Under the pieces are notes generated by a model. It was not told where the DNA came from and searched no databases. It saw only the letters and a list, made by a program, of their open reading frames with translations. A DNA stretch of 64,000 nt from an uncultured Maribacter sp. (GTDB lineage: Bacteria; Bacteroidota; Bacteroidia; Flavobacteriales; Flavobacteriaceae): the NCBI GenBank assembly GCA_947498505.1, contig CANMKG010000002.1, positions 558,001-622,000 on the forward strand, given 5' to 3'. This document shows positions 19,425 through 28,675 of this stretch, piece after piece. A program made the translations under genes and the position numbers. Every line of letters starts with the position of its first letter. Within the stretch, counting starts at the first letter, position 1.

Positions 19425-20960
19425 ATGAATAATTTTCTTTTTGTAGCTGCTGAAAACGATGCGTTAGCAAATTGTAAAGCAGGTGGAATGGGAGATGTAG
19501 TTAGAGATGTACCACGTTTAATAGCTGAAAAAGGAGATAAAGCCCATGTAGTTGTACCAGCATATTCAAGATTACATAAAAATGGAGTTTTAAAAACGAG
19601 TCTTCATTTTGAACTTAGAGGCGAAGATTATGTTGCTGAACTTTATAAAGTTACTCCTAAGAAAGAACTTCCGAACATTCAACATTATGTAATTCATCAT
19701 CCAGAAATTGAACCGGGTGATATAGCGCATATGTATCATAACGATCCAGAAGAACCGTTTTATACAGATGCTATTAAATATTTTATTTTCTGTACCGCGG
19801 TAGCTGAAGCTATAAAAAAAGGAGCTTTTGGCGACCTTAATATCGTACATTTACATGATTGGCATTCAAGTACACTTGTTTTTTTAAGAAAGTATCATAG
19901 AAAATATAAAATACTTCAAAATATAAGGTTTGTTTATACCATTCATAACTTGGCAATTCAAGGTATCAGACCTTTTGATTACAACTATTCTTCAGTTAAA
20001 AACTGGTTTCCAAATATTCCTATAGATGAAAAGGGGTTAATGGACTATAGGTATAACGATTGTATTAATCTAATGGCGGTAGGAATACGACTATCTGATG
20101 CAGTGCACACCGTTTCCCCATCATATAAAAAAGATATTCTTTTGTCAAGCTCCCCTCCAGAATTTATTGGTGGAGAAGGGTTGGAAAAAGATTTGAAAGA
20201 AGCTGATGAAGAGGGGAGGCTTTTTGGTATTTTAAACGGATGTAATTATAAAAGTATTAGAGAAGCCGAAAAAGGTCAACTTTATTATACAACCATAAAA
20301 GCAATATTTAAATGGCTGCAACAGGAGTCTAAAAAGTATAAAGCGGACTTTTTAGCTCATACAGGTGAAAAAGTTAGTGAGTTGTTACAAAATCCTCCAA
20401 ACTTTATTTGTTCCAGTGTTGCACGTTTAACAGAACAAAAGTTTTATTTTTTTAAAAGGTCTCCGGAGGTTTTCGTGGAGATTCTAAAAAAGCTGGAAAA
20501 AGTTGGTGGAATTTTTATGCTTTTAGGTACTGGTGCTCCAGAATATGAAGAACTGTTTAGAGAATTAAGTTACAATCATAAGAATTTTGTTTTCACGAAT
20601 GGGCAATCGGAAGATGTTATTGACTCAATATACTTGGAAAGCGATTTATATTTTATGCCCAGTTTGTTTGAGCCTTGTGGAATTAGTCAAATGTTAGCAA
20701 TGCGAAATGGTCATCCCTGTTTAGTTCATGCCACAGGTGGACTTATAGATACCGTTGAACACTTAAAAACAGGCTTTAGTTTTAGTGGAGATAAGTATGA
20801 AGACAAAATAAAAAACATGATTTTGTGTTTTGATGAAGCTTTGGACGTTTTTCAAAACAATAAGCAACTTTGGAACAAAATTCAAAATAACGCAAAAAAG
20901 AAGCGATTTACTTGGCAAAAATCTGTAGACAAGTACTATAAATTATTATATTCATTATAA
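19425..20960 (+). CDS. Glycogen/starch synthase (GT5-like)
   Basis: Probable ADP- or UDP-glucose-dependent alpha-glucan synthase. The 511-residue product has the N-terminal nucleotide-sugar motif KAGGMGDVV (residues 18-26, cf. KxGGL of GlgA), the HDWHSSTLVFL segment and the C-terminal Rossmann signature SLFEPCGISQML with the two catalytic-site Glu region. Length is close to GlgA (about 480). Sequence between these motifs is less GlgA-like, and no glgB, glgC or glgP lies nearby, so donor and product are uncertain; hence no gene symbol. Confidence 0.85.
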   Translation: MNNFLFVAAENDALANCKAGGMGDVVRDVPRLIAEKGDKAHVVVPAYSRLHKNGVLKTSLHFELRGEDYVAELYKVTPKKELPNIQHYVIHHPEIEPGDIAHMYHNDPEEPFYTDAIKYFIFCTAVAEAIKKGAFGDLNIVHLHDWHSSTLVFLRKYHRKYKILQNIRFVYTIHNLAIQGIRPFDYNYSSVKNWFPNIPIDEKGLMDYRYNDCINLMAVGIRLSDAVHTVSPSYKKDILLSSSPPEFIGGEGLEKDLKEADEEGRLFGILNGCNYKSIREAEKGQLYYTTIKAIFKWLQQESKKYKADFLAHTGEKVSELLQNPPNFICSSVARLTEQKFYFFKRSPEVFVEILKKLEKVGGIFMLLGTGAPEYEELFRELSYNHKNFVFTNGQSEDVIDSIYLESDLYFMPSLFEPCGISQMLAMRNGHPCLVHATGGLIDTVEHLKTGFSFSGDKYEDKIKNMILCFDEALDVFQNNKQLWNKIQNNAKKKRFTWQKSVDKYYKLLYSL

Positions 20961-21048
20961 TCAAAAAAAACTTGCTTTTTAAAATTTCACTACAATCTTT
21001 TTTTTAGTTAAAATGAGTGTTCATTTGATTCTAAACCCCCGATATTAA

Positions 21049-21079
21049 TTGTTAAAATGGCTTGGTTTTTGTAAATTCG
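21049..21079 (+). promoter_or_regulatory. Probable promoter of gltA
   Basis: TTG (21049-21051), 20 bases, TAAATTCG (21072-21079, 7 of 8 to TAnnTTTG), ending 32 bases before ATG 21112. It overlaps the reading frame that would extend gltA upstream to a TTG codon, which argues against that longer start. Confidence 0.55.
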
Positions 21080-21111
21080 CTACCTACCTAAAATTTAGAA
21101 AAATATCAAAA

Positions 21112-22401
21112 ATGGCGGATAAAGCAACTTTAGAATATAATGGTCAAAAATTTGAATTTCCTGTAATAAAGGGATCCGAGGATGAATTAGCAATTGACAT
21201 AAAATCTCTTCGTTCGGCAACGGGAGGAATAATTACAATTGACCCTGGGTATAAAAATACTGGATCATGTGAAAGTGCTATTACCTTTTTAGATGGAGAA
21301 CAAGGAATTTTAAGGTATAGAGGTTATTCAATTGAAGAGTTAGCTGAAAAGGCAGACTTCTTAGAAGTAGCTTATTTATTAATTTTTGGAGAATTACCTA
21401 ATAAACAGCAATTAGAACAATTTCATTCCGATATAAAAGAAGAGTCTCATATAGATGAGGAGATGAAGAAAATTTTACATGGTTTTCCAAAATCTGCTCA
21501 CCCAATGGGAGTATTATCATCTTTGACAAGTGCACTTATAGCCTTTAATCCTAGTTCTGTAAATGTTAGTTCGGAGAAAGAAATGTACCATGCAATAGTT
21601 AGAATTTTAGCTAAATTTCCTGTATTAGTTGCTTGGACGATGCGCAAGAAAAAGGGATTACCCCTTGATTATGGGGATGATAACCTAGGTTATGTAGAGA
21701 ACATTCACAAAATGATGTTCAATAAACCAACGCATGAGTATGTTAAAAATAAGGTAGTAATAGACGCATTAGATAAATTACTTATTTTACATGCTGATCA
21801 TGAACAAAATTGTTCCACCTCTACAGTACGTATTGTAGGCTCTTCTCATGCAGGTTTATTTGCTTCGCTTTCGGCTGGGATATCTGCGTTATGGGGACCT
21901 TTGCATGGAGGTGCTAATCAGGCTGTTTTGGAAATGCTTGAAGCAATAGAAGCTGATGGTGGTGATACTAAAAAGTACATGGCTAAGGCAAAAGATAAAA
22001 GCGACCCTTTTAGATTAATGGGCTTTGGACACAGAGTATATAAAAACTTTGATCCAAGGGCAAAAATTATTAAAAAAGCGGCGGATGAAGTACTTGCTAA
22101 TTTAGGTATCAATGATCCAATTTTAGATATCGCAAAAGGTTTAGAAAAAGAAGCTTTGGAAGATCAATATTTTGTTGATCGTAAATTGTATCCTAATGTT
22201 GATTTTTATTCAGGAATAATTTATAGAGCTTTAGGTATTCCAACGGAAATGTTCACAGTTATGTTTGCATTAGGAAGATTACCAGGTTGGATTGCTCAAT
22301 GGAGAGAAATGCGATTAAATGGAGAGCCAATTGGTAGACCTAGACAGGTTTACACTGGTGAAAATCATAGAGCTTTTGAAGCTGTTGAAGATAGAAAATA
22401 G
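21112..22401 (+). CDS. gltA: Citrate synthase
   Basis: Condenses acetyl-CoA with oxaloacetate in the first TCA step. The 429-residue product (start ATG 21112, MADKATLEYNGQ) is the type II bacterial enzyme. Active-site elements are LHADHEQNCSTSTVR, GPLHGGANQAVL, MGFGHRVYKNFDPR and the Asp in NVDFYSGIIYRALG. A TTG 63 bases upstream would add 21 residues but sits in the promoter, so the ATG is preferred. It is followed by a strong terminator and two amidinohydrolase genes. Confidence 0.97.
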   Translation: MADKATLEYNGQKFEFPVIKGSEDELAIDIKSLRSATGGIITIDPGYKNTGSCESAITFLDGEQGILRYRGYSIEELAEKADFLEVAYLLIFGELPNKQQLEQFHSDIKEESHIDEEMKKILHGFPKSAHPMGVLSSLTSALIAFNPSSVNVSSEKEMYHAIVRILAKFPVLVAWTMRKKKGLPLDYGDDNLGYVENIHKMMFNKPTHEYVKNKVVIDALDKLLILHADHEQNCSTSTVRIVGSSHAGLFASLSAGISALWGPLHGGANQAVLEMLEAIEADGGDTKKYMAKAKDKSDPFRLMGFGHRVYKNFDPRAKIIKKAADEVLANLGINDPILDIAKGLEKEALEDQYFVDRKLYPNVDFYSGIIYRALGIPTEMFTVMFALGRLPGWIAQWREMRLNGEPIGRPRQVYTGENHRAFEAVEDRK

Positions 22402-22424
22402 GTAGCCATTTAAAATATTTTTTG

Positions 22425-22458
22425 AAACCCTTTTATATTTTTAAAAGGGTTTTTTTTT
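22425..22458 (+). terminator. Rho-independent terminator of gltA
   Basis: AAACCCTTTTA (22425-22435) pairs with TAAAAGGGTTT (22442-22452), loop of 6, followed by T's to 22458. Confidence 0.92.
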
Positions 22459-22474
22459 ACCCAAAAAGTAATTC

Positions 22475-22482
22475 TATATTTG
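22475..22482 (+). promoter_or_regulatory. -7 promoter box before the DDAH-like gene
   Basis: TATATTTG (22475-22482) matches TAnnTTTG exactly and ends 15 bases before ATG 22498, giving a very short leader. The -33 region overlaps the gltA terminator T tract and has no clear TTG. Confidence 0.5.
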
Positions 22483-22497
22483 TTGCAAAATTTGCAA

Positions 22498-23412
22498 ATG
22501 CTACATTTAAATGTTATAGATGAAACTGCACCGTTAAAGGCTGTAGTTTTAGGAACAGCAGAAAGTTGTGGGCCTACTCCTAATCCAGATGAAGCATATG
22601 ACCCAAAGTCATTAGAACATATTTTGGCGGGAACATATCCAAAAGAAGAAGATATGATTCCGGAAATGGATGCTTTCGCTGAAGTTTTTAAAAAGCACAA
22701 TGTACAAGTTTTTAGACCAGAGGTTATACAAGATTGTAACCAAATTTTTTCAAGGGATATTGCTTTCGTAATAGAAGATAAATTGATTAAAGCAAATATT
22801 CTCCCAGATAGGGATAGGGAGTTTGATGCTATATTACATGTTCTAGATAAAATCGCTCCAGAAAATGTTTTAGTACCGCCTGAAAATGTTCATGTAGAGG
22901 GGGGGGATGTTATGCCTTGGAATGACTATATTTTTGTTGGTACCTATACTAAAAGTGATTATCCCGATTACATTACGGCTAGAACAAATAAAGATGCCGT
23001 AGCTTATCTCAAAGAACAGTTTCCAAATAAAAAAATAAAAGCATTTGAACTTCGTAAGTCAAATACCAATGCAAAGGAAAATGCTTTACATTTAGATTGC
23101 TGTTTTCAACCTTTAGGAAAAGGAAAAGCAATTCTGCATAGGAATGGTTTTTTAAATGAAAGTGAATATCAATGGTTAGTGGACTATTTTGGGACGGATA
23201 ATATTTTTGAAATTACTGCAGAAGAAATGTATCATATGTTTAGCAACGTATTTTCCATTTCGCCTGAAGTGATAGTTTCTGAGAAAAACTTTACAAGACT
23301 TAATGTTTGGTTAGAAAAACAAGGTTTTTTAGTGGAACAAATACCCTATTCTGAAATAGCAAAACAAGAAGGTTTATTGCGTTGTAGCACTCTTCCTTTG
23401 ATTCGTGAATAA
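22498..23412 (+). CDS. Dimethylarginine dimethylaminohydrolase-like amidinohydrolase
   Basis: Pentein-fold enzyme of the guanidino-group-modifying family (DDAH, arginine deiminase, amidinotransferases). The 304-residue product shows the acidic pair in HVEGGDVMP, the catalytic His in ALHLDC and the nucleophilic Cys near the end (LLRCSTLPL, Cys296). All three catalytic elements are present, so it should be active, perhaps on methylated arginine or a related guanidine; the substrate cannot be read from sequence. ATG 22498 follows a -7 box; the TTG at 22480 lies inside that box and is rejected. CtlX, a second member, lies 5 kb downstream. Confidence 0.85.
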   Translation: MLHLNVIDETAPLKAVVLGTAESCGPTPNPDEAYDPKSLEHILAGTYPKEEDMIPEMDAFAEVFKKHNVQVFRPEVIQDCNQIFSRDIAFVIEDKLIKANILPDRDREFDAILHVLDKIAPENVLVPPENVHVEGGDVMPWNDYIFVGTYTKSDYPDYITARTNKDAVAYLKEQFPNKKIKAFELRKSNTNAKENALHLDCCFQPLGKGKAILHRNGFLNESEYQWLVDYFGTDNIFEITAEEMYHMFSNVFSISPEVIVSEKNFTRLNVWLEKQGFLVEQIPYSEIAKQEGLLRCSTLPLIRE

Positions 23413-23441
23413 ATGTGTTTAGTAAATATTAACATTATTTT

Positions 23442-23473
23442 TTTGCTTTACTAGACGACTGGTCATATTTTTG
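23442..23473 (+). promoter_or_regulatory. tetR promoter with embedded operator copy 1
   Basis: TTTG (23442-23445), 20 bases, TATTTTTG (23466-23473): an ideal promoter. The spacer is filled by ACTAGACGACTGGTCA (23450-23465), which recurs upstream of the exporter gene. An operator between the two boxes is the classical position for steric autorepression. Confidence 0.8.
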
Positions 23474-23491
23474 CCTAGATTATTTTATACG

Positions 23492-24088
23492 ATGATTAAA
23501 ACTTTAAAACATGATCTTAAAGCAGATGCCATTTTAAATACTGGTATGGAGCTTATGTGGAGTAAAGGTTATAATGCTACTAGTGTAAATGATATTGTTA
23601 AGGCGGCCGGAATTCCTAAAGGCTCCTTTTATTTTTATTTTGATAGCAAAGAAGATTTTGCGCTTAAAGCAATTGATAAGTACTTTGAAAATCATTTTGG
23701 CCCGGCAATGAAGGTTTTAAATGATGAAAGTTTTACACCAAAAGAAAGATTATTAAACTTTTACGAATTCAGAGCCAATACTTTAAGAGAGGAATTACAT
23801 TGTAAAATGGGATGCATGTGTTGCAATTTAGCAAACGAAATGGCAGAACATAATGAAGAGATAAGAAAATCCGTAGCACTTAAAAGTAGTATAGTAAGAG
23901 GGCATATTTTAAAAGTCATGATTGAAGCTCAGGAAAATAATGAAATTAACAAAATGGTTGATGCAGAACATCTTACTGATTTTATTGAAGATGTGGGTAA
24001 AGGAGCCATGATAACCATGAAAGAAATGAATAGCTCCCAACCCATTGATAATACTATAAATATTATTAAAACATTATTATTGAGATAA
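23492..24088 (+). CDS. TetR/AcrR-family transcriptional regulator
   Basis: Ligand-responsive DNA-binding repressor. The 198-residue product (ATG 23492) has the N-terminal helix-turn-helix: AILNTGMELMWSKGYNATS, then VNDIVKAAGIPKGSFYFYF, the TetR consensus with the recognition helix GSFYFYFDSKEDF. The C-terminal ligand domain contains a Cys-rich stretch (CKMGCMCCNLANEMAEHN) common in this subfamily. A TTG at 23471 overlaps the -7 box and is rejected as start. The gene lies 140 bases before an RND exporter, and its presumed operator occurs in front of both. Confidence 0.92.
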   Translation: MIKTLKHDLKADAILNTGMELMWSKGYNATSVNDIVKAAGIPKGSFYFYFDSKEDFALKAIDKYFENHFGPAMKVLNDESFTPKERLLNFYEFRANTLREELHCKMGCMCCNLANEMAEHNEEIRKSVALKSSIVRGHILKVMIEAQENNEINKMVDAEHLTDFIEDVGKGAMITMKEMNSSQPIDNTINIIKTLLLR

Positions 24089-24103
24089 TTTTTTTAAATC
24101 ATT

Positions 24104-24119
24104 ACTAGACGACTGGTCA
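24104..24119 (+). promoter_or_regulatory. Presumed TetR operator copy 2
   Basis: ACTAGACGACTGGTCA, identical over 16 bases to the copy in the tetR promoter, 16 bases after the tetR stop and 110 bases before the exporter start. A loose -7 candidate (TAATATTG, 24138-24145) follows. Confidence 0.75.
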
Positions 24120-24203
24120 ATTATTAAAAATATTTTCTAATATTGTCCCTTTTTTAGTAATGAAATCGTCTTAAAAACAAACAGTTTAAATTTAATATAT
24201 AAT

Positions 24204-24213
24204 CGACTGGTCA
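24204..24213 (+). promoter_or_regulatory. Presumed TetR operator copy 3 (half conserved)
   Basis: CGACTGGTCA repeats the right-hand 10 bases of the 16-base operator; the left part has diverged (ATAAT instead of CTAGA). It ends 15 bases before the exporter ATG, where a bound repressor would block elongation or initiation. Confidence 0.6.
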
Positions 24214-24228
24214 ACTAAATAACAAACA

Positions 24229-26577
24229 ATGAATGCACTTAAAAAAATTGAGAATGTATCAAGCAAGTTCGTAGGACGTTGGAGCGAATTTGTAACGAAG
24301 CGAAAATGGATAGTACTACTATTAACGGCAGTACTTGCTTTAGGTTTAGGTTCACAAGGAAAAATGGAATTTGATGGAGATTACCATGTTTTCTTTAGTG
24401 AGTCCAATCCAGAATTGGAGGCTTTTGACGCCTTACAGGAAAAATACACCAAAGATGACAATGTTATTTTGGTATTATCGCCAACAAATGGCAACGTATT
24501 TACTAAAGATAATCTTGTAGCTATTGAAGATTTAACAGCTGAGTCGTGGAATACACCATACTCCTCAAGGGTAGATGCTATAACTAACTTTCAGTATACA
24601 AGTGCTGAAGGAGACGATTTGTATGTGGATGATTTATCATATGAGTCGGCTACTAAGACCGAATCTGAAATTAAAGAAATACGGAGAAAAGCTTTAAATG
24701 AGCCATTGTTGGTAAACCGAATTATTAATGAAGAAGGAAGTGTAACAGCCGTAAATATTACGGTAAGGCTTCCAGGAGTTAATAGCTCTGAGGAAATTCC
24801 TGAGGTCACCGCGTTTGTTCGAAAAATGATTGAGGATTTTAAAGAGAAAAATCCAAATTTTGAAGTTCGCTCTTCTGGTTTAGTGCCTTTAAATACGGCA
24901 TTTTTTGAAGCGTCAATGAGAGATATGATGCTTACTATGATAATGTTGCTAATAGTAATACTTACTACCTTTATTTTAACACGCAACATATATAGTACCG
25001 TATCTACTTTTATAGTGGTAATATTTTCTATAATGAGTGCAATTGGTTTTGTTGGTCTCATGGGAATAAAGTTAACACCTCCTTCAGCGGTATTTCCAAC
25101 TATGATTTTAACATTAGCAGTGGCCGATAGTATTCATATTTTGGTTACAATGCTTCAAAAAATGCGAACCGCAGGTTTAAACAAAGTAGATGCGCTTAGA
25201 GAATCTTTACGCCTGAATTTCATGCCAGTATTTATAACAAGTTTAACCACCATAATAGGATTCTTAACAATGAATTTTGGAGATGTTCCTCCGTTTTGGG
25301 ATTTAGGAAATATTGTTGCATTTGGAATGTTAATGGCGTTTTTATATTCAACCACAACCTTACCAGCTCTTATGGCAATATTTCCGGTAAAAGGAAAACT
25401 TCCTGAGAAAAAAATAATCAAGAAAAATTGGTATGCTTCTTTAGGTAATTACGTTGTAAGACAGCCCATACGTATAACCGTTGTTTCATCAATTATCATC
25501 GGTTTGTTAACGTATTTGGCCACTCAAAACGAATTTAATGATGAGTTCATTAATTATTTTGATAAAACTGTTCCTTTTAGACAGGATACTGATTACATAA
25601 GCGAAAACCTTACAGGTATCTATAATGTTGAATACTCAGTTGGAAGTGGAGAAAGTGGAGGAATTAATAATCCAAAATATTTGTCCAAACTTAATGCGTT
25701 TGAAGATTGGCTGAATGAGCAACCTGAGGTGGTTCATGTAAATGCATTTAGTGAAGTTGCAAGAAGAGTTAATCGTTCTATGCACGGAGATAATACAGCA
25801 TATTACCGTGTACCAGATAATAGAGAAGAGGCGGCACAGTATTTATTACTATATGAATTGTCACTACCTTTTGGATTAGATTTAAATAATCAAATAAATG
25901 TAGATAAATCAGAAACTAGGGTAACCGTTACTCTTAAGAATATAGACAGTCCACAAATGATTGCATTTTCGGAAAGAGGGGAGAAATGGTTAAAGGATAA
26001 TACGCCTTCTGAAATGCATGCAATAGCAGTTAGTCCAATGTTGATGTTTTCGAAACTTGGATTCAGACAAGCGGATAGTATGTTAAAAGGAAATATAATA
26101 GCACTTATTTTAATTTCCTTAGTTTTAATGCTAGCATTGAGAAGCCTTAAGCTTGGTTTTTTAAGTATTATTCCCAATGTAACACCAGTTCTTATAGGTT
26201 TTGGTGTATGGGCAATTTATAAAGGTCAGATTAATACAGGAATGGTAATAGTTTTTGGAATGACCCTTGGAATAATTGTGGACGATACTGTCCATTTTAT
26301 GAGTAAATTTTTAAGAGCAAGAAGAGAGCTGGGATACAATGCCAAAGAAGCGGTTGTGTATGCATTTGAAACAGTAGGGAAAGCTTTGGTTACAACCACC
26401 CTAGTTTTGTTGGCTGGTTTCACTGTTTTATCAACATCATCATTTGCATTAAATAGTTATATGGCTAGAATCACGGTAATAATTATTTTGTCAGCATTAA
26501 TCATCGATTTTCTTTTATTACCAGCGCTGTTAATTCTTACCAGTAAAAAATCAGAAAAATTAGTAGAAAACGAATAA
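24229..26577 (+). CDS. RND/MMPL-family exporter (HAE3-like)
   Basis: Proton-driven inner-membrane exporter. The 782-residue product has the duplicated RND layout: TM1 (27-45), periplasmic loop to about 230, five TMs (234-385), TM7 (414-432), second periplasmic loop to about 612, and five TMs (620-775). Charged residues for proton relay are visible in TM4 (LAVADSIH, Asp300) and TM10 (GIIVDDTVHF, Asp685/686). It is shorter than AcrB (about 1050) and lacks a membrane-fusion partner; this class (MMPL, HpnN, HAE3) is linked to hydrophobic or lipid cargo. It lies downstream of tetR and is probably cotranscribed with the LolA-like gene 26 bases later. Confidence 0.93.
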   Translation: MNALKKIENVSSKFVGRWSEFVTKRKWIVLLLTAVLALGLGSQGKMEFDGDYHVFFSESNPELEAFDALQEKYTKDDNVILVLSPTNGNVFTKDNLVAIEDLTAESWNTPYSSRVDAITNFQYTSAEGDDLYVDDLSYESATKTESEIKEIRRKALNEPLLVNRIINEEGSVTAVNITVRLPGVNSSEEIPEVTAFVRKMIEDFKEKNPNFEVRSSGLVPLNTAFFEASMRDMMLTMIMLLIVILTTFILTRNIYSTVSTFIVVIFSIMSAIGFVGLMGIKLTPPSAVFPTMILTLAVADSIHILVTMLQKMRTAGLNKVDALRESLRLNFMPVFITSLTTIIGFLTMNFGDVPPFWDLGNIVAFGMLMAFLYSTTTLPALMAIFPVKGKLPEKKIIKKNWYASLGNYVVRQPIRITVVSSIIIGLLTYLATQNEFNDEFINYFDKTVPFRQDTDYISENLTGIYNVEYSVGSGESGGINNPKYLSKLNAFEDWLNEQPEVVHVNAFSEVARRVNRSMHGDNTAYYRVPDNREEAAQYLLLYELSLPFGLDLNNQINVDKSETRVTVTLKNIDSPQMIAFSERGEKWLKDNTPSEMHAIAVSPMLMFSKLGFRQADSMLKGNIIALILISLVLMLALRSLKLGFLSIIPNVTPVLIGFGVWAIYKGQINTGMVIVFGMTLGIIVDDTVHFMSKFLRARRELGYNAKEAVVYAFETVGKALVTTTLVLLAGFTVLSTSSFALNSYMARITVIIILSALIIDFLLLPALLILTSKKSEKLVENE

Positions 26578-26603
26578 GTATAAACATCAATAAACACAAA
26601 AAA

Positions 26604-27377
26604 ATGAAAAGTAGTATTATATCAATTCTAGTATTTTTAGTAGCGTCCATAGCTTTTGGACAGTCGCCTGAAGAAAGAGGGTTACAAATTGCTAAAGCCG
26701 CGGAAAAAGCAGATTTAGGTTTTAAAAGCTCAATTGTAGAACTTAAAATGACTTTGAAAAACAAAAATGGTCAAACCAGTGAGCGTTCACTATCAACAAG
26801 AACTTTAGAATTAACAGAAGATGGAGATAAGTCATTGATTGTTTTTAATAGTCCAAAGGATGTTAAAGGAACGTCGACATTAACGTTCACGCATAAGGTT
26901 GGTTCAGATGACCAATGGTTGTATTTACCTTCTATTAAAAGGGTGAAAAGAATATCTTCTAACAATAAGTCAGGTCCGTTTGTTGGAAGTGAGTTTGCAT
27001 ATGAAGATTTATCGTCCCAAGAAGTAGAAAAGTATAGCTATAAATTTTTAGAGGAAAAGGGTAGTATTTTGGTTGTAGAACAAGATCCAGTTGATCCTAA
27101 ATCTGGGTACACAAGACGTATCGTTTCTTATAACAAAGACAAAGGATATAGAATTGAAAAGGTGGAGTTTTATGACAGAAAAAATGCATTGTTAAAAACA
27201 CTGAGTTATTCAGATTATAAACAGTATAAGAACAAATTTTGGAGAGCTAATGTTTTTAAAATGGTAAACCACCAAAGTGGTAAAGAAACCATCTTAAATT
27301 TTAGTGATTATAATTTTGATGCAGATCTGTCTGAAGATGATTTTTCTCAAGTAGCACTTCAAAGAGCAGGTAATTAA
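26604..27377 (+). CDS. LolA-like outer membrane lipoprotein-sorting protein
   Basis: Periplasmic protein of the LolA-like fold family annotated as outer membrane lipoprotein-sorting protein. The 257-residue product has a signal peptide (MKSSIISILVFLVASIAFGQ) and family features: a beta-rich region starting SIVELKMTLKNKNGQ, the block DQWLYLPSIKRVKRISS and GPFVGSEFAYEDLS. It is not canonical LolA of the Lol pathway, which is shorter. Placed between an RND exporter and a barrel protein, it may shuttle a hydrophobic ligand across the periplasm (inference). Confidence 0.87.
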   Translation: MKSSIISILVFLVASIAFGQSPEERGLQIAKAAEKADLGFKSSIVELKMTLKNKNGQTSERSLSTRTLELTEDGDKSLIVFNSPKDVKGTSTLTFTHKVGSDDQWLYLPSIKRVKRISSNNKSGPFVGSEFAYEDLSSQEVEKYSYKFLEEKGSILVVEQDPVDPKSGYTRRIVSYNKDKGYRIEKVEFYDRKNALLKTLSYSDYKQYKNKFWRANVFKMVNHQSGKETILNFSDYNFDADLSEDDFSQVALQRAGN

Positions 27378-27445
27378 TTAGTGGAAAGGCAATTTAGGTG
27401 GAGACTATAACACTTGAATTGCCTTTAATTTTTAAAATCACATCT

Positions 27446-28651
27446 GTGAAACATAACAACTTAGTACTCATTGTTCTTATCTTTTTCAGTTTTGCTTTGT
27501 ACGCACAAAGTGATGAAAAAAAGAAGGTTAATCATGAGTTTGAATTAGAATTAGAAGCCGAGTATCGATATTTTTTTAATGATGCTCAATTTCCTGGACA
27601 GGAAACTCATTTTCCTGCATTGGCTATAAAACCAGAGTACTCCATAGATTGGAATAAAGGAAAAGAGCAGATTAACTTTTCTGGTTTTTTTAGATTAGAT
27701 AGAGATAAGGAGCGTACACATTGGGATATTCGTGAATTGTATTATCAAAAAGCTAAAGGTAGTTGGGAAATTAATGTTGGTTTAAAAAAAGTATATTGGG
27801 GTGTTATTGAGAGTAATCACTTGGTAGATATTATTAACCAAACTGATGCTGTAGAAACGTTTGATGGAGAAGAAAAATTAGGGCAGCCAATGGTACAATT
27901 TAATTGGATTACTAATAACATTGGAACTTTTGATTTTTTTTATCTTCCATATCATCGTAAACGTACTTTTCCAGGAGTTGATGGCAGATTACGATTTGGA
28001 AGTGTAATTGATAAAGACGATCTTAATTATGAAAGTGGTGCAGAAGAATGGCGCCAAGACTTTGCCGTGCGTTGGAAACACTATTTCGGAATTTTTGATG
28101 TAGCACTTTCACATTTTTATGGTAATGGTAGAGAACCACTTTTCCTTTTTGATAATCTAGGTAATATAAATGCTTTTTATCCCACAATTAATCAAACTGG
28201 GTTAGAAGTTCAAGTGACTCATGACGCATTTCTTTGGAAGTTAGAGTCTATTTATAGAGACGCCAAAGCACAACATTTTTTAGCCTTAGCGGCAGGATTG
28301 GAATATACATTTGGTAATATTGACGGTAATGGGCTTGATATAGGTGTTTTGGGAGAATACTTATATGATGAACGAGATGAATTAGCCCTTTCAGGGTTAC
28401 AAAATGATGTGTTTTTTGGAAGTAGAATCGCTTTCAACGATACTCAAGATACTTCAATTTTAATTGGAGGAATTCTCGATCTTGATGCAAGCAGCAAAAT
28501 ATTTAGTTTAGAAGCATCTCGAAGAATTGGAAATAGTTGGAAAGCCGAAGTTGAAGCCCGAGTATTTAGTAGTATTGATGAAGAAGAACTTATTCTTTCT
28601 AATTTTAAAGAAGACAGCTTTTTTAGATTATCTATTGCTAAGTTTTTTTAA
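27446..28651 (+). CDS. Outer-membrane beta-barrel protein of exporter cassette
   Basis: A 401-residue exported protein with a signal peptide ending FFSFALYAQ and alternating hydrophobic/aromatic strands, including repeated Glu/Tyr-rich segments (ELEAEYRYFFN; WEINVGLKKVYWG) and a last strand SFFRLSIAKFF ending in Phe, as expected for barrel insertion. It resembles the DUF1302-like porin partners found next to MMPL exporters, but the match is by eye only. Start GTG 27446 is chosen because it begins the signal peptide; GTG 27398 would prepend 16 residues. It is the third gene of the cassette and is followed by a strong terminator. Confidence 0.75.
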   Translation: MKHNNLVLIVLIFFSFALYAQSDEKKKVNHEFELELEAEYRYFFNDAQFPGQETHFPALAIKPEYSIDWNKGKEQINFSGFFRLDRDKERTHWDIRELYYQKAKGSWEINVGLKKVYWGVIESNHLVDIINQTDAVETFDGEEKLGQPMVQFNWITNNIGTFDFFYLPYHRKRTFPGVDGRLRFGSVIDKDDLNYESGAEEWRQDFAVRWKHYFGIFDVALSHFYGNGREPLFLFDNLGNINAFYPTINQTGLEVQVTHDAFLWKLESIYRDAKAQHFLALAAGLEYTFGNIDGNGLDIGVLGEYLYDERDELALSGLQNDVFFGSRIAFNDTQDTSILIGGILDLDASSKIFSLEASRRIGNSWKAEVEARVFSSIDEEELILSNFKEDSFFRLSIAKFF

Positions 28652-28675
28652 AGGACTTTCTTAAAGTTTAGACAT

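Noticed and set aside
21049-21111. TTG start extending gltA by 21 residues
   Set aside because: The region is a promoter (TTG, 20 bases, TAAATTCG) and the extension is not found in citrate synthases.
22480-22497. TTG start extending the DDAH-like protein
   Set aside because: The TTG is part of the TATATTTG -7 box.
23471-23491. TTG start extending TetR by seven residues
   Set aside because: The TTG is part of the TATTTTTG -7 box; ATG 23492 gives a normal TetR N-terminus.
24591-26177. Antisense frames of up to 156 codons opposite the RND exporter
   Set aside because: Opposite a clear 782-residue membrane protein whose codon bias produces long reverse frames; composition is not protein-like.
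27398-27445. GTG 27398 as start of the barrel protein
   Set aside because: It would put 16 residues in front of a clean signal peptide; GTG 27446 starts the signal directly.
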